64,000 nt of DNA from Erysipelotrichaceae bacterium (GCA_017539105.1 JAFYHQ010000014.1:1-64000); one strand, 5' to 3'. Numbered from the stretch's first letter, positions 49,212 to 59,091 are shown. Notes: generated by a model not told the origin, from the sequence alone. Translations and numbers: made by a program.

Positions 49212-50792
49212 TTATTTATCTTTTCTCAAGACCAGTTCTCCTGCTTTTTCACTGATATATTTTCCATCTTTCAAAACAGACTTGCCATTGATATAGACAT
49301 GGACGATGCCTTCCGGCTTGAAGTCAGGAATGCTTTCATCGACCTTAAGATGATCCAGATCAAGAATGGTAAGATCGGCCTTGTATCCCGCTTTGAGATA
49401 GCCTCGTTCCGTAATATGATAACGATCCACAGTCGCTCCGGTCATTTTCCGGACGATCTTCTCGATCGGGATGTTGTAGCGTTTCGCCAGGATAAAGAAC
49501 TGCGGGAAGGTCTGGAAGGCAGCGATATTCTGCAAGCCTTTGTCTTCGACCCAGGCATCCGTCATAAAGACGGACAATTCATCTTCCATCAGACGATGTA
49601 CGATCTCATCGTTGTAGTATTTGCCCAGATAGATGCTTCCCTGACGGTTGGAGAGTTCCACCAGTTTGAGATACATATCCAAAGGAGACAGTCCTTCTTC
49701 TTGCGCTGCTGCCAGTACGGTCTTGCCTTCATATTCGCGGTGTTCCTCAGAGATATATGCCACGACCATATCATCCCAGTCGATGCCTAGTACCTTACGA
49801 TACATCAGGATCGTCAGCGAAAGCTTGAAACGATTGATCGGTTTCGCAGCTTCTTCTTTGGATAGAGCCGCATACCATTCCGGGAAGACCAGGGTGATAA
49901 CCGAAGCTCCATAATGGAACACATAGTTGTCGAATGCGATCTCATAGCCTTCTTTTCTTGTCTCATGGAATTTCTTCAGCATGACATCAAGCAGTTTCCA
50001 GCTTCTTGCTCCGGTAAAGATGAGATGGCTGTACTCCATGCGACAGCCGGACTCTTTCATGATATCGATGACTTCATCCAGACCCATCTCCAGATGAGAT
50101 TTCTTGGTAAAGAGCGGATAGTCCGCAGAAACGATGGAACAGGCTCTCGGGTGAACGGTCACGATGCCATCATAGGAAGCGATCGTCTTAGCGAACGCAT
50201 AGAGTTCCTCCGGCTTGCTGTAACGGTTCGGCTCATACATGAATCCGAACGAACCGCCCAACGCTCCTCCTTCCATGGCTTCTCTTACATGAGCGAGTTC
50301 TTCTTCAATCTGTTTGGAAGTGTATGGTGTCGGATCGTATCCGGTCATGCCTGCGCGCACGGAACCATTGCCAACCAGCGGAGCCATATTGACATACAGA
50401 TTGCCTTTGGCACGTTTCTTGAAATCCGCAAAGCTTCCCGGATGCAAAGACTGGAAAAGTCCTCCGCCGATCTTGTCCTGATATGGGGTGTCTTTATCCA
50501 TGCCAAAAGGCGAAAAGCTGCAGTTGCCTGTGATCTGCGTCGTAATGCCCTGTTCGATAAAAGGCTTGTAGAACTTCTCGGCATCTTCCCTATCATAGAA
50601 GAAATCGTTATGCGAGTGGGCATCGATCAGTCCCGGACAGATGCTTAAGCCGCTGATGTCGATGGCTTTGTCGGCTTTTTCTTTGACCTCTCCGACGGCA
50701 ATGATCTTGTCGTCTTCAATCAGCACATCCCCCTGATACGGCTTATCGCCGGTTCCGTCGTAAATCGTTCCGTTTTTAAATAATGTCTTCAT
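49212..50792 (-). CDS. D-aminoacylase-type amidohydrolase
   Basis: The 526-residue protein has the amidohydrolase N-terminus (MKTLFKNGTIYDGTG), the metal motif LIDAHSHNDFF, GNCSFSPFG, VHPRACSIV and FMTDAWVEDKG, and the C-terminal ADLTILD. It matches N-acyl-D-amino-acid deacylases and related D-hydantoinase-like enzymes. It would release D-amino acids from N-acyl forms; the exact substrate is not known. Confidence 0.85.
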   Translation of the reverse strand: MKTLFKNGTIYDGTGDKPYQGDVLIEDDKIIAVGEVKEKADKAIDISGLSICPGLIDAHSHNDFFYDREDAEKFYKPFIEQGITTQITGNCSFSPFGMDKDTPYQDKIGGGLFQSLHPGSFADFKKRAKGNLYVNMAPLVGNGSVRAGMTGYDPTPYTSKQIEEELAHVREAMEGGALGGSFGFMYEPNRYSKPEELYAFAKTIASYDGIVTVHPRACSIVSADYPLFTKKSHLEMGLDEVIDIMKESGCRMEYSHLIFTGARSWKLLDVMLKKFHETRKEGYEIAFDNYVFHYGASVITLVFPEWYAALSKEEAAKPINRFKLSLTILMYRKVLGIDWDDMVVAYISEEHREYEGKTVLAAAQEEGLSPLDMYLKLVELSNRQGSIYLGKYYNDEIVHRLMEDELSVFMTDAWVEDKGLQNIAAFQTFPQFFILAKRYNIPIEKIVRKMTGATVDRYHITERGYLKAGYKADLTILDLDHLKVDESIPDFKPEGIVHVYINGKSVLKDGKYISEKAGELVLRKDK

Positions 50793-50804
50793 TGCAGATT
50801 CTCC

Positions 50805-51020
50805 TTAATAGATCTTCTTTATTTCGTTTTTGATTCCATATTTCTTCTTGAACGAATCAAGATCGCTGTTGTTTCTTATCAGCATCACTTCCGTGAAATG
50901 CCCTGTCTTCAAGTCTCTGAAACCTGCGACCTGTTCTCCCGTACAGATGCTGGCACGGATGACAGGTTCGACGGCTGTTTCATCATAATGCTGCGTTTCT
51001 TTCTTTTTTCTACAGAACAT
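50805..51020 (-). CDS. small hypothetical protein
   Basis: The 71-residue protein begins MFCRKKKETQHYDE and has a basic C-terminal helix (FKKKYGIKNEIKKIY). It overlaps the GNAT gene by 11 nt, so it is part of that leftward unit. I do not recognise a family. Confidence 0.6.
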   Translation of the reverse strand: MFCRKKKETQHYDETAVEPVIRASICTGEQVAGFRDLKTGHFTEVMLIRNNSDLDSFKKKYGIKNEIKKIY

Positions 51021-51510
51021 CTTCTTTCCTCCTGATCATCCGTATTACTGCGACAGGCGAACCCAGTTTTTTTATCACTTCTTTCCCATCGGAATGGAAA
51101 CCCTGATGTTCGTAAAAGCGGATGGCTTTTTCATTGTCTTTCAGGACCCAGACCGCGATCGCAGAGCGATCCTTCAGTTCTTCCATGGCTGCTTCCATCA
51201 GACGGCTGCCTATGCCCTGTCCGTAATATTCTTCCAAGACATAGATCGCATAGACCTCTCCGGTATCGGACAGATCCTCATCACGGCAGTCTCCGTAGCT
51301 CACGAAAGCGATGATCCTGTCATGGTCTTTCGCGATCAGAAGATTGTCAGGAAACGCAAAAGCGATCTCTTCGCATTTTTCCAGAGTCAGTTTCGTAAGA
51401 TAAGACGGATCTACGATATCCGGATAGGCTTCGTGCCAGGACTTCCAATGCACATAGGCTTTTCCTTTGATTTCTTCTTCCGTTTCCGCTTTCTTGATGA
51501 TGATATCCAT
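51010..51510 (-). CDS. GNAT acetyltransferase
   Basis: The 166-residue protein starts at MDIIIKKAETEEEIKG, behind AAGGA. GEVYAIYVLEEYYGQGIGSRL carries the acetyl-CoA-binding motif Q-x-x-G-x-G, and the rest of the GNAT fold is visible (WVLKDNEKAIRFYEHQGF). The substrate is unknown. The frame extends upstream without a ribosome site. Confidence 0.88.
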   Translation of the reverse strand: MDIIIKKAETEEEIKGKAYVHWKSWHEAYPDIVDPSYLTKLTLEKCEEIAFAFPDNLLIAKDHDRIIAFVSYGDCRDEDLSDTGEVYAIYVLEEYYGQGIGSRLMEAAMEELKDRSAIAVWVLKDNEKAIRFYEHQGFHSDGKEVIKKLGSPVAVIRMIRRKEDVL

Positions 51511-51548
51511 GGTTTTTTCCTTAACAGTATTATCTATGAAAACGAAAG

Positions 51549-51572
51549 AAAAAGCCATGTTTCCATGGCTTC
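51549..51572 (-). terminator. terminator after tldE
   Basis: AGCCATG/CATGGCT stem followed by TTTTTCTTT on the minus strand, downstream of tldE. Confidence 0.7.
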
Positions 51573-51588
51573 TTATTGATAGATATGT

Positions 51589-52932
51589 TTATTCTCCGCT
51601 GATGGCGATTCCTTTGAACAAAATGCTCGGACAAGCGATTTTCTCTGTCTTCCATTCCAGATCGTTTCCTACTTCCTGAGCATCTTTCATCAGTTCCAGG
51701 AAATTGGCTGCTGCCGTGATCAGCGTAACGCTCTTATCTCTCTTGCCGTCTTTGACATAGTAGCCGCTGCATTGCAGAGAGAAATTGGTGCTGGCCATAT
51801 TGATACCCGCATGCAGACCCTGGAAGCCTTCGATGACCAGCCCCTCGTTCATGTCCTGAAGCAGTTCATCGAATGACTTTTCTCCCGGAACGATGCAGCA
51901 GTTGTACGGACGCACGCCAACCGGAGAATCATAGCCTTGCTTAAAGCCATTTCCTGTGCTTTCCATATGCATGCGCATTGCGGAGCTTGTGCTGTGCAGC
52001 ATCATCTTGAATACCCCATGATCGACCAGAGTCTTTCTGGAAGTCGGATATCCTTCATCATCATAATTGCTGATGACCAGAGCATCGGTATTCTTCGGAT
52101 CATCGATGACGCTGATCTTGTCGGCGAAGATCTTTTCGTTGAGTTTATCTTTTAACGGAGAGATCCCTTTGCCGATCAGATCGCCCGAGAAGATCCCTGA
52201 GAATGCCGTAAACAGCGAGGTCATGGCATCCTTTTCGATGATCACAGGATAGGTCCCGCTAGGAATGCTGGAGGCATGAAGCTTGTTCAATGCCTTGTCT
52301 GCCGCTTTCTTGACGAAAGCATCCGTATCGAAATCATTCACATCATACAATAGTTCGATATTGAAAGAGTTCTTGATCTCATCGCCTTCTTTGACTGCCA
52401 CGCCGGCAATGACCGCCTGCACGCTGGAATCATCCTTGACATGCATCTTTCGGGAATTGCTGATTTCCCGGATCGATGCCTGTTCCGTATAGAAAAGATC
52501 CGTCACCTGGAAGACGCGTTCATCATAGGCATAGAACTTGTCTTCGATTTCTTTGAAGGCCTTATCAATCGAGGCGGCATCCGGTCTGATGAAGCGGTTT
52601 TCTTTCGTGACTTGCTCTGTCGCCATCGGTTCCAGGATGACACCGCTATCGGAGGATGTCGTGGCTTGGGCCTGTTCGATCATCGTATCGATGAGTTTTT
52701 CCATATTCTCATCCGAAGCATCTTCCGTAGAAATCGAAGCCATCTTGCCCTGATACAATCCGCGCAATGCCGTTCCCAAGACATGAGATTTCACATAACT
52801 CTCCATCTCACGCTGATAGTAAGTGATATTCTTTTCTTCCAGATTGTTCTGGTAGATCTCAAAGCTGTCGAAGCCTTTGCTTAAGGCATGATCGATCCAT
52901 TTCTGCTTATTCATTTGCTGTACCTCCGACAA
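51589..52932 (-). CDS. tldE: TldE/PmbA-type subunit of the TldD-TldE protease
   Basis: The 447-residue protein matches PmbA/TldE: an N-terminal helical region (FEIYQNNLEEKNITYYQREMESY) and a C-terminal domain without the zinc motif (SPVGVRPYNCCIVPGEKSF, GFQGLHAGINMASTNFSLQCSGYYVKDG). With TldD it forms a metalloprotease that cleaves unfolded leader peptides and matures some RiPPs. It overlaps tldD by 26 nt. Confidence 0.9.
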   Translation of the reverse strand: MSEVQQMNKQKWIDHALSKGFDSFEIYQNNLEEKNITYYQREMESYVKSHVLGTALRGLYQGKMASISTEDASDENMEKLIDTMIEQAQATTSSDSGVILEPMATEQVTKENRFIRPDAASIDKAFKEIEDKFYAYDERVFQVTDLFYTEQASIREISNSRKMHVKDDSSVQAVIAGVAVKEGDEIKNSFNIELLYDVNDFDTDAFVKKAADKALNKLHASSIPSGTYPVIIEKDAMTSLFTAFSGIFSGDLIGKGISPLKDKLNEKIFADKISVIDDPKNTDALVISNYDDEGYPTSRKTLVDHGVFKMMLHSTSSAMRMHMESTGNGFKQGYDSPVGVRPYNCCIVPGEKSFDELLQDMNEGLVIEGFQGLHAGINMASTNFSLQCSGYYVKDGKRDKSVTLITAAANFLELMKDAQEVGNDLEWKTEKIACPSILFKGIAISGE

Positions 52933-54295
52933 TGATAGAACTTACTTTGATCGGCGGCTGGCCGACATCGGTCGGGATCGAACCGCTCATGGATCCGCAC
53001 ATTCCCTGGCCTCTCTTAACGGTCTTGCCGACTTTCTCGATATTGAACAGGATCTCATTTCCTTTGCCGATCAAAGAAGCTCCCTTGACCGGATAAGTGA
53101 TCTTTCCATTCTCGATCATATAGCCTTCCAGTACCGCGAAGTTGAATTCTCCGGTCTGCGGATTGACGCTGCCACCGCCCATTTTCGCAGCATAGAGACC
53201 TTTTTCGATTCCTTCGAACAGTTCTTCGAATTCGCTGTTTCCTTCGCAGATAAACGTATTGGACATTCTGGATGTCGGTTCATACATATAAGATTCTCTT
53301 CTTGAACTGGATGTTGATTCTTCATGCATGCGTCTGCCATTGAGACGGTCGATCATATAAGATGTCAGAATGCCATCCTTGATCAGGACTCTCTTCTTCT
53401 GGAAGTTCCCTTCATCATCGATATTCTGAGAACCCCAGGCATTCGGGATCGTGCCATCATCGACGGCACTTACGACATCGCTGGCGATCTTCTGGCCATA
53501 CTTTCCGGAGAAGACGCTCTGATTCTTGGCAACGGAAGTCGCTTCCAAGGCATGTCCGCAGGCTTCATGGAATATGACGCCGCCAAAACCGCTGTCGATG
53601 ACCACCGGCATCTTCCCGCTCGGACAGTCTTTCGCCACAAGATTCACCAAAGCGACTCTTGCTGCTTCCTTGCCGATTTCTTCCGGCTTGACCGTTTCAA
53701 AGAATTCCAGACCCATTCCTCCGCCCGGTGTTTCTCTGCCGCTCTGGAAGTTGTTTCCTTCCTGGCTGTATGCCGTGACCATCATTCTGGTCCTCACTCT
53801 TGTATCGGAAATCAGCTTGCCCTCGCTGTTGGAAATCTGCACCTCCTGACGGACATTCAATAACGTTCCATCGACTTTGACGATCCTTTCATCGGCTGCT
53901 TTCGCCGCATCGTTGGCTCTTTTCAGCAGATCCGTCTTATCAGCCAGAGATACTTCGTCAAAATTGATCTTCACCGGATGTCTGTTTTCATATTCAACTC
54001 TTTCCAGAGCAACCTGCGATCCTTTTTCTTCTTTCCCTAACGCATCTCTTAAATCATCGATCAGATCGATCAACGTCTTGTCATCCGTCTCATTGGCATA
54101 GCCATAGACAGCCTGCAAGCCCTTGTACAAACGAATCCCGACACCGAAAGTATTCTTCGTAAAGATATTTTCGACGCTGCCGTTTAGCATATTGATGGTT
54201 TCACTCAGTTCTTTTTCTTCATAGATTTCCGCAAAATCCGCATGGGAATCCATGCATCTGCTGAGATATTCTTCCAGTTTCTTTTTCTCCAGCAT
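52907..54295 (-). CDS. tldD: TldD zinc metalloprotease subunit
   Basis: The 462-residue protein starts at MLEKKKLEEYL, behind GGGAGGATTTTT. The HExxxH zinc motif HEACGHALEA is at about residue 245, with the third ligand region CEGNSEFEELF further on. It pairs with TldE. No RiPP precursor or microcin genes are seen here, so a general proteolytic role is likely. Confidence 0.93.
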   Translation of the reverse strand: MLEKKKLEEYLSRCMDSHADFAEIYEEKELSETINMLNGSVENIFTKNTFGVGIRLYKGLQAVYGYANETDDKTLIDLIDDLRDALGKEEKGSQVALERVEYENRHPVKINFDEVSLADKTDLLKRANDAAKAADERIVKVDGTLLNVRQEVQISNSEGKLISDTRVRTRMMVTAYSQEGNNFQSGRETPGGGMGLEFFETVKPEEIGKEAARVALVNLVAKDCPSGKMPVVIDSGFGGVIFHEACGHALEATSVAKNQSVFSGKYGQKIASDVVSAVDDGTIPNAWGSQNIDDEGNFQKKRVLIKDGILTSYMIDRLNGRRMHEESTSSSRRESYMYEPTSRMSNTFICEGNSEFEELFEGIEKGLYAAKMGGGSVNPQTGEFNFAVLEGYMIENGKITYPVKGASLIGKGNEILFNIEKVGKTVKRGQGMCGSMSGSIPTDVGQPPIKVSSIIVGGTANE

Positions 54296-54353
54296 AAAAA
54301 TCCTCCCATTGTTTATACTATCCAATTATGACCGATACTGTAAAGAAAAGCGA

Positions 54354-54749
54354 TCACTCCGGACAGTTCTCTTTCAGCCATTCCAGCAGCGACTCCGCTT
54401 TCGGACTGTAGCAACCTGCTTCATCGGCGTTCCTGATTTCTTCTAACGTTCGATTCAGAAGCTCATTATAAGTATACGTATTCATGACCTGTCCGCAGTC
54501 GGCACAGTAATACTCGATTTTGTCTCCTGCCATACGGTAATCGATCTCTCCATGTCCCTCGCGGGGATTTTTCTTCCCGCAGATCGTACATACCCCGCAT
54601 TTGTACTGATGGCCGTAGCTTCTTAGCTTTCCGCATTTCACGCAAGTACAAGCGCCTTGAAAATCATGCAGGGAACTATCTTTTACTTTGCGGATCTTTC
54701 CGCATTTCACGCATCTGCATCCATCCCATTTATGTACCAGACAATCCAT
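54354..54749 (-). CDS. Cys-rich zinc-ribbon protein
   Basis: The 131-residue protein holds four C-x2-C pairs (CRCVKCGK, CTCVKCGK, CGVCTICGK, YYCADCGQ) over residues 11-88 that should bind zinc, and a helical C-terminus. The repeated CVKCGK units look like tandem duplicates. Role unknown; possibly nucleic-acid binding. Confidence 0.75.
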   Translation of the reverse strand: MDCLVHKWDGCRCVKCGKIRKVKDSSLHDFQGACTCVKCGKLRSYGHQYKCGVCTICGKKNPREGHGEIDYRMAGDKIEYYCADCGQVMNTYTYNELLNRTLEEIRNADEAGCYSPKAESLLEWLKENCPE

Positions 54750-54883
54750 TTCGTTCCTCCATCGTATCCATTCATCAGTATCTTTCTAATCATATAGTAT
54801 CATCTCCATGATACTGATCATTCAATTTCTATCCCGCAGATGATTTCCTAAAGGTGTGACGTCGCATTATCACAAAACGATAC

Positions 54884-54908
54884 AAAAAACCTCTCTGAGA
54901 GGTTTTCT
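54884..54908 (-). terminator. terminator of the Nif3-like gene
   Basis: AACCTC/GAGGTT stem with a TCTGA loop, followed by TTTTTTG on the minus strand. Confidence 0.8.
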
Positions 54909-54933
54909 TCGTTTAAATCTGATACTGTATCGA

Positions 54934-55746
54934 TCAGTCGTATTTCCACATATCCCCTGCAGGGAAGAAGGAAATCGGCAGATCATCATCGCCGACAACG
55001 GGTCTGAGCCATTCTTCTGCTAGAGCCATGCCTGCTTCTTCCTGAACGAAATGACCCGGCACGATCATAGCTTTCGCCTTGCCCAGATCCGCCGCATCAC
55101 GGATGTATAACGGCAGTGTCCAGTCGACCGTCTCACCCGGAATGACGACGTCATAGTTCCAGCTGGCAGCGACCTGGGCGTTATTGCTCCAGTTGCTGTC
55201 TGCCCCCGGAAGAAGATGGCCACAGAAACCGACGGTCGAGACGATGGCATCCGGATCTCCAATGTAACGGATATGTTCAAGACCCATTGTTTTCTTCACA
55301 TGAGTGATAAGATCACCAAGACGGGTCGGCGGAAGAACGACTTCCCAGCCTCTTTCCTGAGGTTTGAGATAATCCAGCCAACCCAGATTTTTCATCATGT
55401 AATGGAAAATGCCATCCGGACGATGCATATGGATATGGTCATGGTCGCGATAGACGGTGATCCCGTTGTCCAGGAGAAGAGCCAGTTTTTCTTCGTATAC
55501 GTCATTCCCTTCCAGCCACTCGCATTCATCGTCATAACCGCTGAAGAAAGTCGGTTCGTGTACGAAGATGAAGTTTGCGCCTATCTCGATGGCTTTCCGG
55601 ATGATCGGAACAGTCGGAGCAATGGAGATCAGGATGCCCGTACATTCACGATTCGGGTCTGCTCCAACGATGACATCGCAGGTTCGGCGGTCGCCGATGT
55701 CCGGGTGATAGGCAAGAATCTTGTCGATGATTTCTTGAATAGTCAT
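54934..55746 (-). CDS. Nif3-like dinuclear metal-centre protein
   Basis: The 270-residue protein starts at MTIQEIIDKILAYHP, behind AAAGGAGAAAATCA. IFVHEPTFFSG supplies a metal His in the position of the HxxxF motif of Nif3/DUF34, and a late PGHFVQEEAGMALAEEW supplies the second site. These proteins form hexameric toroids with two metals; the enzymatic role is not settled. It is a single-gene unit and marks the end of the chromosomal part. Confidence 0.78.
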   Translation of the reverse strand: MTIQEIIDKILAYHPDIGDRRTCDVIVGADPNRECTGILISIAPTVPIIRKAIEIGANFIFVHEPTFFSGYDDECEWLEGNDVYEEKLALLLDNGITVYRDHDHIHMHRPDGIFHYMMKNLGWLDYLKPQERGWEVVLPPTRLGDLITHVKKTMGLEHIRYIGDPDAIVSTVGFCGHLLPGADSNWSNNAQVAASWNYDVVIPGETVDWTLPLYIRDAADLGKAKAMIVPGHFVQEEAGMALAEEWLRPVVGDDDLPISFFPAGDMWKYD

Positions 55747-56110
55747 TGATTTTCTCCTTTTCATTAATGATCTTTTTGTCTTGTACTTAATCCTATTTTA
55801 CTATACGATGACCGACTATGAAAACCGACCGAATTGTATTACAGTCGGTAAAAATGTCAAATCAGGAAAATCGAATAGTATGAAACAAGCAAGGTATTGT
55901 TAATCAGTGGATTATTAATATGAGAAATAGTGATTTAAGTTTAGGGAGTATAAATCACAACATAAGTAGTGAATCTATATATAAATATGTATTAATCCTT
56001 AAACCTATTTAAAACTATTCTTTAATTTAAAACTATTCTTTTAATTTTAATTAACAATACAGATACACATTAATGAGCAATAACAAATCTATAGAAAGTA
56101 TAATTTAATT
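55747..56110. other. AT-rich intergenic region, no gene
   Basis: The 364-nt region becomes much more AT-rich than the genes to its left. It holds a GACCGAC/partial repeat near 55808-55850 and no open frame with a ribosome site. No terminator or recombination site could be assigned. It marks the left edge of the accessory region. Confidence 0.5.
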
Positions 56111-57583
56111 ATGAATAAGGGCAAACAATCATTAAAAGAATGGTGCATAAAAAACAACTGTAATCTATTGGATGAATGGGATTATGAAAAGAATGCTGTT
56201 GATCCGAATGAGATAGGATTTAAAAGTCACTATAAAGCAAATTGGAAGTGTTCAAAAGGACATGAATGGATTACAAGTGTTTCTACAAGAGTTGCAGGAA
56301 ACCGAAAATGTCCCTACTGCACTCACCAAAAAGTTATTAAAGGAGAGACCGATCTTGAAACGGTCAATCCTAAATTATCTAAAGAGTGGGATTATGAAAA
56401 GAACGGAGATTTAAAACCATCAGATGTTTTCCCTGGCAGCAAGAAAAAAGTATGGTGGATTTGTGAAAAAAACCATAGTTGGAACGCACAAATAAAAAGT
56501 CGTAACTATGGAATAGGTTGTCCTTATTGTTCTGGTAAAAAGGTATTAAAAGGTTTTAACGATTTGGAGACCGTATTTCCGGAAATCGCAAAAGAATGGG
56601 ATTATGAATATAACGGAAATCTTAAACCATCAGATGTTACTTTTGGAAGTGGAAAGAAAGTCGGATGGATATGTCCAAACAAACATCATTATAAATCCGT
56701 TATTTGTAACAGAACCAAGAATCGTGGGTGCCCAATCTGTGCGAGATCATTAAGGACATCTTTCCCTGAACAATCAATTTTTTATTATGTTAAACTATAT
56801 TTTCCTGATTCAATCAGTGGTTATAGAGATATTTTCCAAAATACCATGGAACTTGATGTTTTTATCCCTTCATTAAATATTGGCATTGAATATGATGGGA
56901 AAACATATCATAACAAAGACAATATTAAAATTAGAGACCAGAAAAAATACAAGATATGTAAAGAAAACGGGATACTGTTAATAAGAATCATTGAATCTCT
57001 TGATAGACGTAATTTTTTAGTCAATTGTGATTATAAAATAGAAATACCCGATGCAAGGTCTGAGTTTCTTAACTATGCAATCAACAATCTAATATATAAA
57101 TTATTATCAATAGATAATTCAAAGACCAGGAATTCAAACGCAAGAAAACTGATTGGAAAAGATGAGAATCCTATAAATGTTGATCGTGATAGAAGAAAAA
57201 TAGAAAGTCTATTAGGAAAAAGAAAAATAAACTTATTAACTGAATATCCAGAAATTGCGAATGAATGGGATTATAAGAAAAACTATCCTTTAATACCTGA
57301 AAACTTTTCACCTCATTCCAATAGGAAAGTAGGTTGGGTATGCCAAAAATGCCAGAATCATTGGGATGCAAGTATTGGGGACCGCACACGAAAAAATAGT
57401 ACGGGATGCCCAGTTTGTAATAAACATAGACATAAAAAGGTTGTTTGTATAGAAACAGGCAAGGTATATGATAGTTCAATTGTTGCAAGTCAAGAAATAA
57501 ATGGAATACCAAATATGATAAATGAAGTGTGTCGTGGGAATAAAAAAACATATAAAGGTTTCCATTGGAAATATGTTGAATAG
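56111..57583 (+). CDS. zinc-ribbon (DUF4379-like) and endonuclease-fold protein
   Basis: The 490-residue protein has three N-terminal repeats of about 65 residues with EWDYEKN, a GHxW core and C-x2-C pairs (CPYC, CPYC, CPIC), then a VSR/DUF559-like nuclease region (about 215-325; PEQSIFYYVK, TMELDVFIPSLNIGIEYDG, the D and E of the PD-(D/E)xK core). A fourth zinc-ribbon repeat follows (EWDYKKN, CPVC), and the C-terminus (VCIETGKVYDSSIVASQEING) looks like a NUMOD1-type homing repeat. AT-rich and alone on its strand, it may be a restriction, defence or homing nuclease. Confidence 0.8.
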   Translation: MNKGKQSLKEWCIKNNCNLLDEWDYEKNAVDPNEIGFKSHYKANWKCSKGHEWITSVSTRVAGNRKCPYCTHQKVIKGETDLETVNPKLSKEWDYEKNGDLKPSDVFPGSKKKVWWICEKNHSWNAQIKSRNYGIGCPYCSGKKVLKGFNDLETVFPEIAKEWDYEYNGNLKPSDVTFGSGKKVGWICPNKHHYKSVICNRTKNRGCPICARSLRTSFPEQSIFYYVKLYFPDSISGYRDIFQNTMELDVFIPSLNIGIEYDGKTYHNKDNIKIRDQKKYKICKENGILLIRIIESLDRRNFLVNCDYKIEIPDARSEFLNYAINNLIYKLLSIDNSKTRNSNARKLIGKDENPINVDRDRRKIESLLGKRKINLLTEYPEIANEWDYKKNYPLIPENFSPHSNRKVGWVCQKCQNHWDASIGDRTRKNSTGCPVCNKHRHKKVVCIETGKVYDSSIVASQEINGIPNMINEVCRGNKKTYKGFHWKYVE

Positions 57584-57957
57584 TCAACTTTTAAAATATG
57601 AATAACTGATTATCTATTAATTTAGTTTAAATTCTAGAAGGAAATAGGACCGAATCAGAAACGTTTCGTTCCTTTTTAATATTTCAATAAACCATATTGA
57701 AATATACCCTAGATAAAACAAAATCACCCCTAAGGGTGACTTGAATTTAATTCTGGTGCCAACTACAGGAATTATGATGCCATGTGGGCATCATAGAAAC
57801 GAACCCGTAACCTACTGATTTTCGGCTCTTTTGAAGGATTGAGCCATTACTTTTTTTGAGAAATCTTCTCAAAATCTTCTCACAGATAACAAAGAAAAAT
57901 AAAAGAAAGGAAATCATGCCAAAAGAGGACAAATCATCAACTTTCAACAACTTTTTA
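57584..57957. other. intergenic region with tRNA-like fragment and hairpins
   Basis: The 374-nt region holds a TCACCC/GGGTGA hairpin at 57723-57740 and, on the minus strand, a tRNA-like 3' end (GAAAATCAGTAGGTTACGGG...GTTGGCACCA, 57753-57820) with an inserted GATGCC/GGCATC hairpin. No full tRNA can be folded. It could be an attachment-site remnant of the accessory element to the right. Confidence 0.35.
57861..57882. repeat. two tandem 11-bp direct repeats
   Basis: AAATCTTCTCA occurs twice back to back, next to the tRNA-like fragment and upstream of a WYL gene that reads away from it. Tandem short repeats of this kind are seen at recombinase arm sites. Confidence 0.5.
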
Positions 57958-58992
57958 TCATTTTATATCGTCATAGATACTCTTTATATACAACTTATAA
58001 TCTTCTGCTAATTCTTTCGGTTCTAATATCTTCACTTTTGAACCAAAACCGGCAAGCCAAGAGTAAAACTGATTGCTTACCATTACTTTTGCGATTAACG
58101 TAAAATGGTTTTCATCGTATCTCTGGATGTTTTCTTTGCCAAACCTATCAATAACCGTATATAGCAAATCATTTGTAAAAAGCAATTTAACAAGCATTCT
58201 GTCGCCAATCCACATATTGAAGGTTTCTTTGAAGAAATCATTAAAGTTAATCATTCTGTATTCTTCAAATCCTTCTCTTTCTTCTTCAACTTCAAAGGTC
58301 TTTTCCATACGGTCAATTCTGTATGGGATGATACTTTGAAAATAGGAGTTATAAGCTAAAAGGTAGTAATTGCTTTCACTCATCAATATCTGGTAAGGGG
58401 AGACGACATACTCTTTGCCTTGCCTTCTGCTGACTTTTTCAATTTTTCCTTTGTCGTTGAAAGTGTAATTCTTATATACAAAAGATAATTTATGATTATG
58501 TTCTATCGCATCGTTGATGCTTCCCAGAAGTAAAAGAATATCGGTGTCTGTCTTTGTTCTGCCAAGCGTATAGACATTGATATCTAAAAGTTTTTCTTTT
58601 TCGTGGATACTTCTTAATGACGCGACTTTTTCTTTCAGTTCATTTGATTTTTTGTGTGATATGCCTTTTGATGAATTGATTGCCTCAATCAAAAGTTGTA
58701 TATCTTCATACTCAAACGGTCTTTGAATTATCTTCCATCCGCGATTGTAGTATTCATCGCTTTTATCAATGACATATCCAAAATCATTGTCATTCTCTTC
58801 TTGGATTTGAAAAAACGTATCAAGTTGGTGAATATCTCTTAATACAGAGCGATATTCCGGCGGGTCAGTTTCAATATCGCTGATGCGTTCAAGTATATCA
58901 TCTGTAGTTAATGGGTGTTTATCATCCGTTTCTTCTATCAGTATTTTTGCGACTAATAGAGATTTGAACTTTTGATTTTCTTTTTTTGGCAT
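57958..58992 (-). CDS. WYL-domain transcriptional regulator
   Basis: The 344-residue protein has an N-terminal winged HTH (HPLTTDDILERISDI, YRSVLRDIHQLDTFF), a WYL domain (about 160-235; HNHKLSFVYKNYTF, SNYYLLAYNSYFQSIIPYRIDRM) and a WCX domain (VKLLFTNDLLYTVIDRFG). It uses TGG for Trp throughout and ends TGATAA. It is the first gene of the accessory region's recombinase-bearing part and may control it. Confidence 0.85.
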   Translation of the reverse strand: MPKKENQKFKSLLVAKILIEETDDKHPLTTDDILERISDIETDPPEYRSVLRDIHQLDTFFQIQEENDNDFGYVIDKSDEYYNRGWKIIQRPFEYEDIQLLIEAINSSKGISHKKSNELKEKVASLRSIHEKEKLLDINVYTLGRTKTDTDILLLLGSINDAIEHNHKLSFVYKNYTFNDKGKIEKVSRRQGKEYVVSPYQILMSESNYYLLAYNSYFQSIIPYRIDRMEKTFEVEEEREGFEEYRMINFNDFFKETFNMWIGDRMLVKLLFTNDLLYTVIDRFGKENIQRYDENHFTLIAKVMVSNQFYSWLAGFGSKVKILEPKELAEDYKLYIKSIYDDIK

Positions 58993-59091
58993 CCGTAAAA
59001 ATTATAACATATATAAGAAAAGCCCTCAGTGGGCTATCTGTTTCATATTATTATCGTACTAATAATAGGATTTCTTCACTTTCTCCTTAAA

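Noticed and set aside
57747-57950. 67-residue minus-strand ORF
   Set aside because: It runs through the tRNA-like fragment and hairpins and has a composition typical of read-through of structured DNA.
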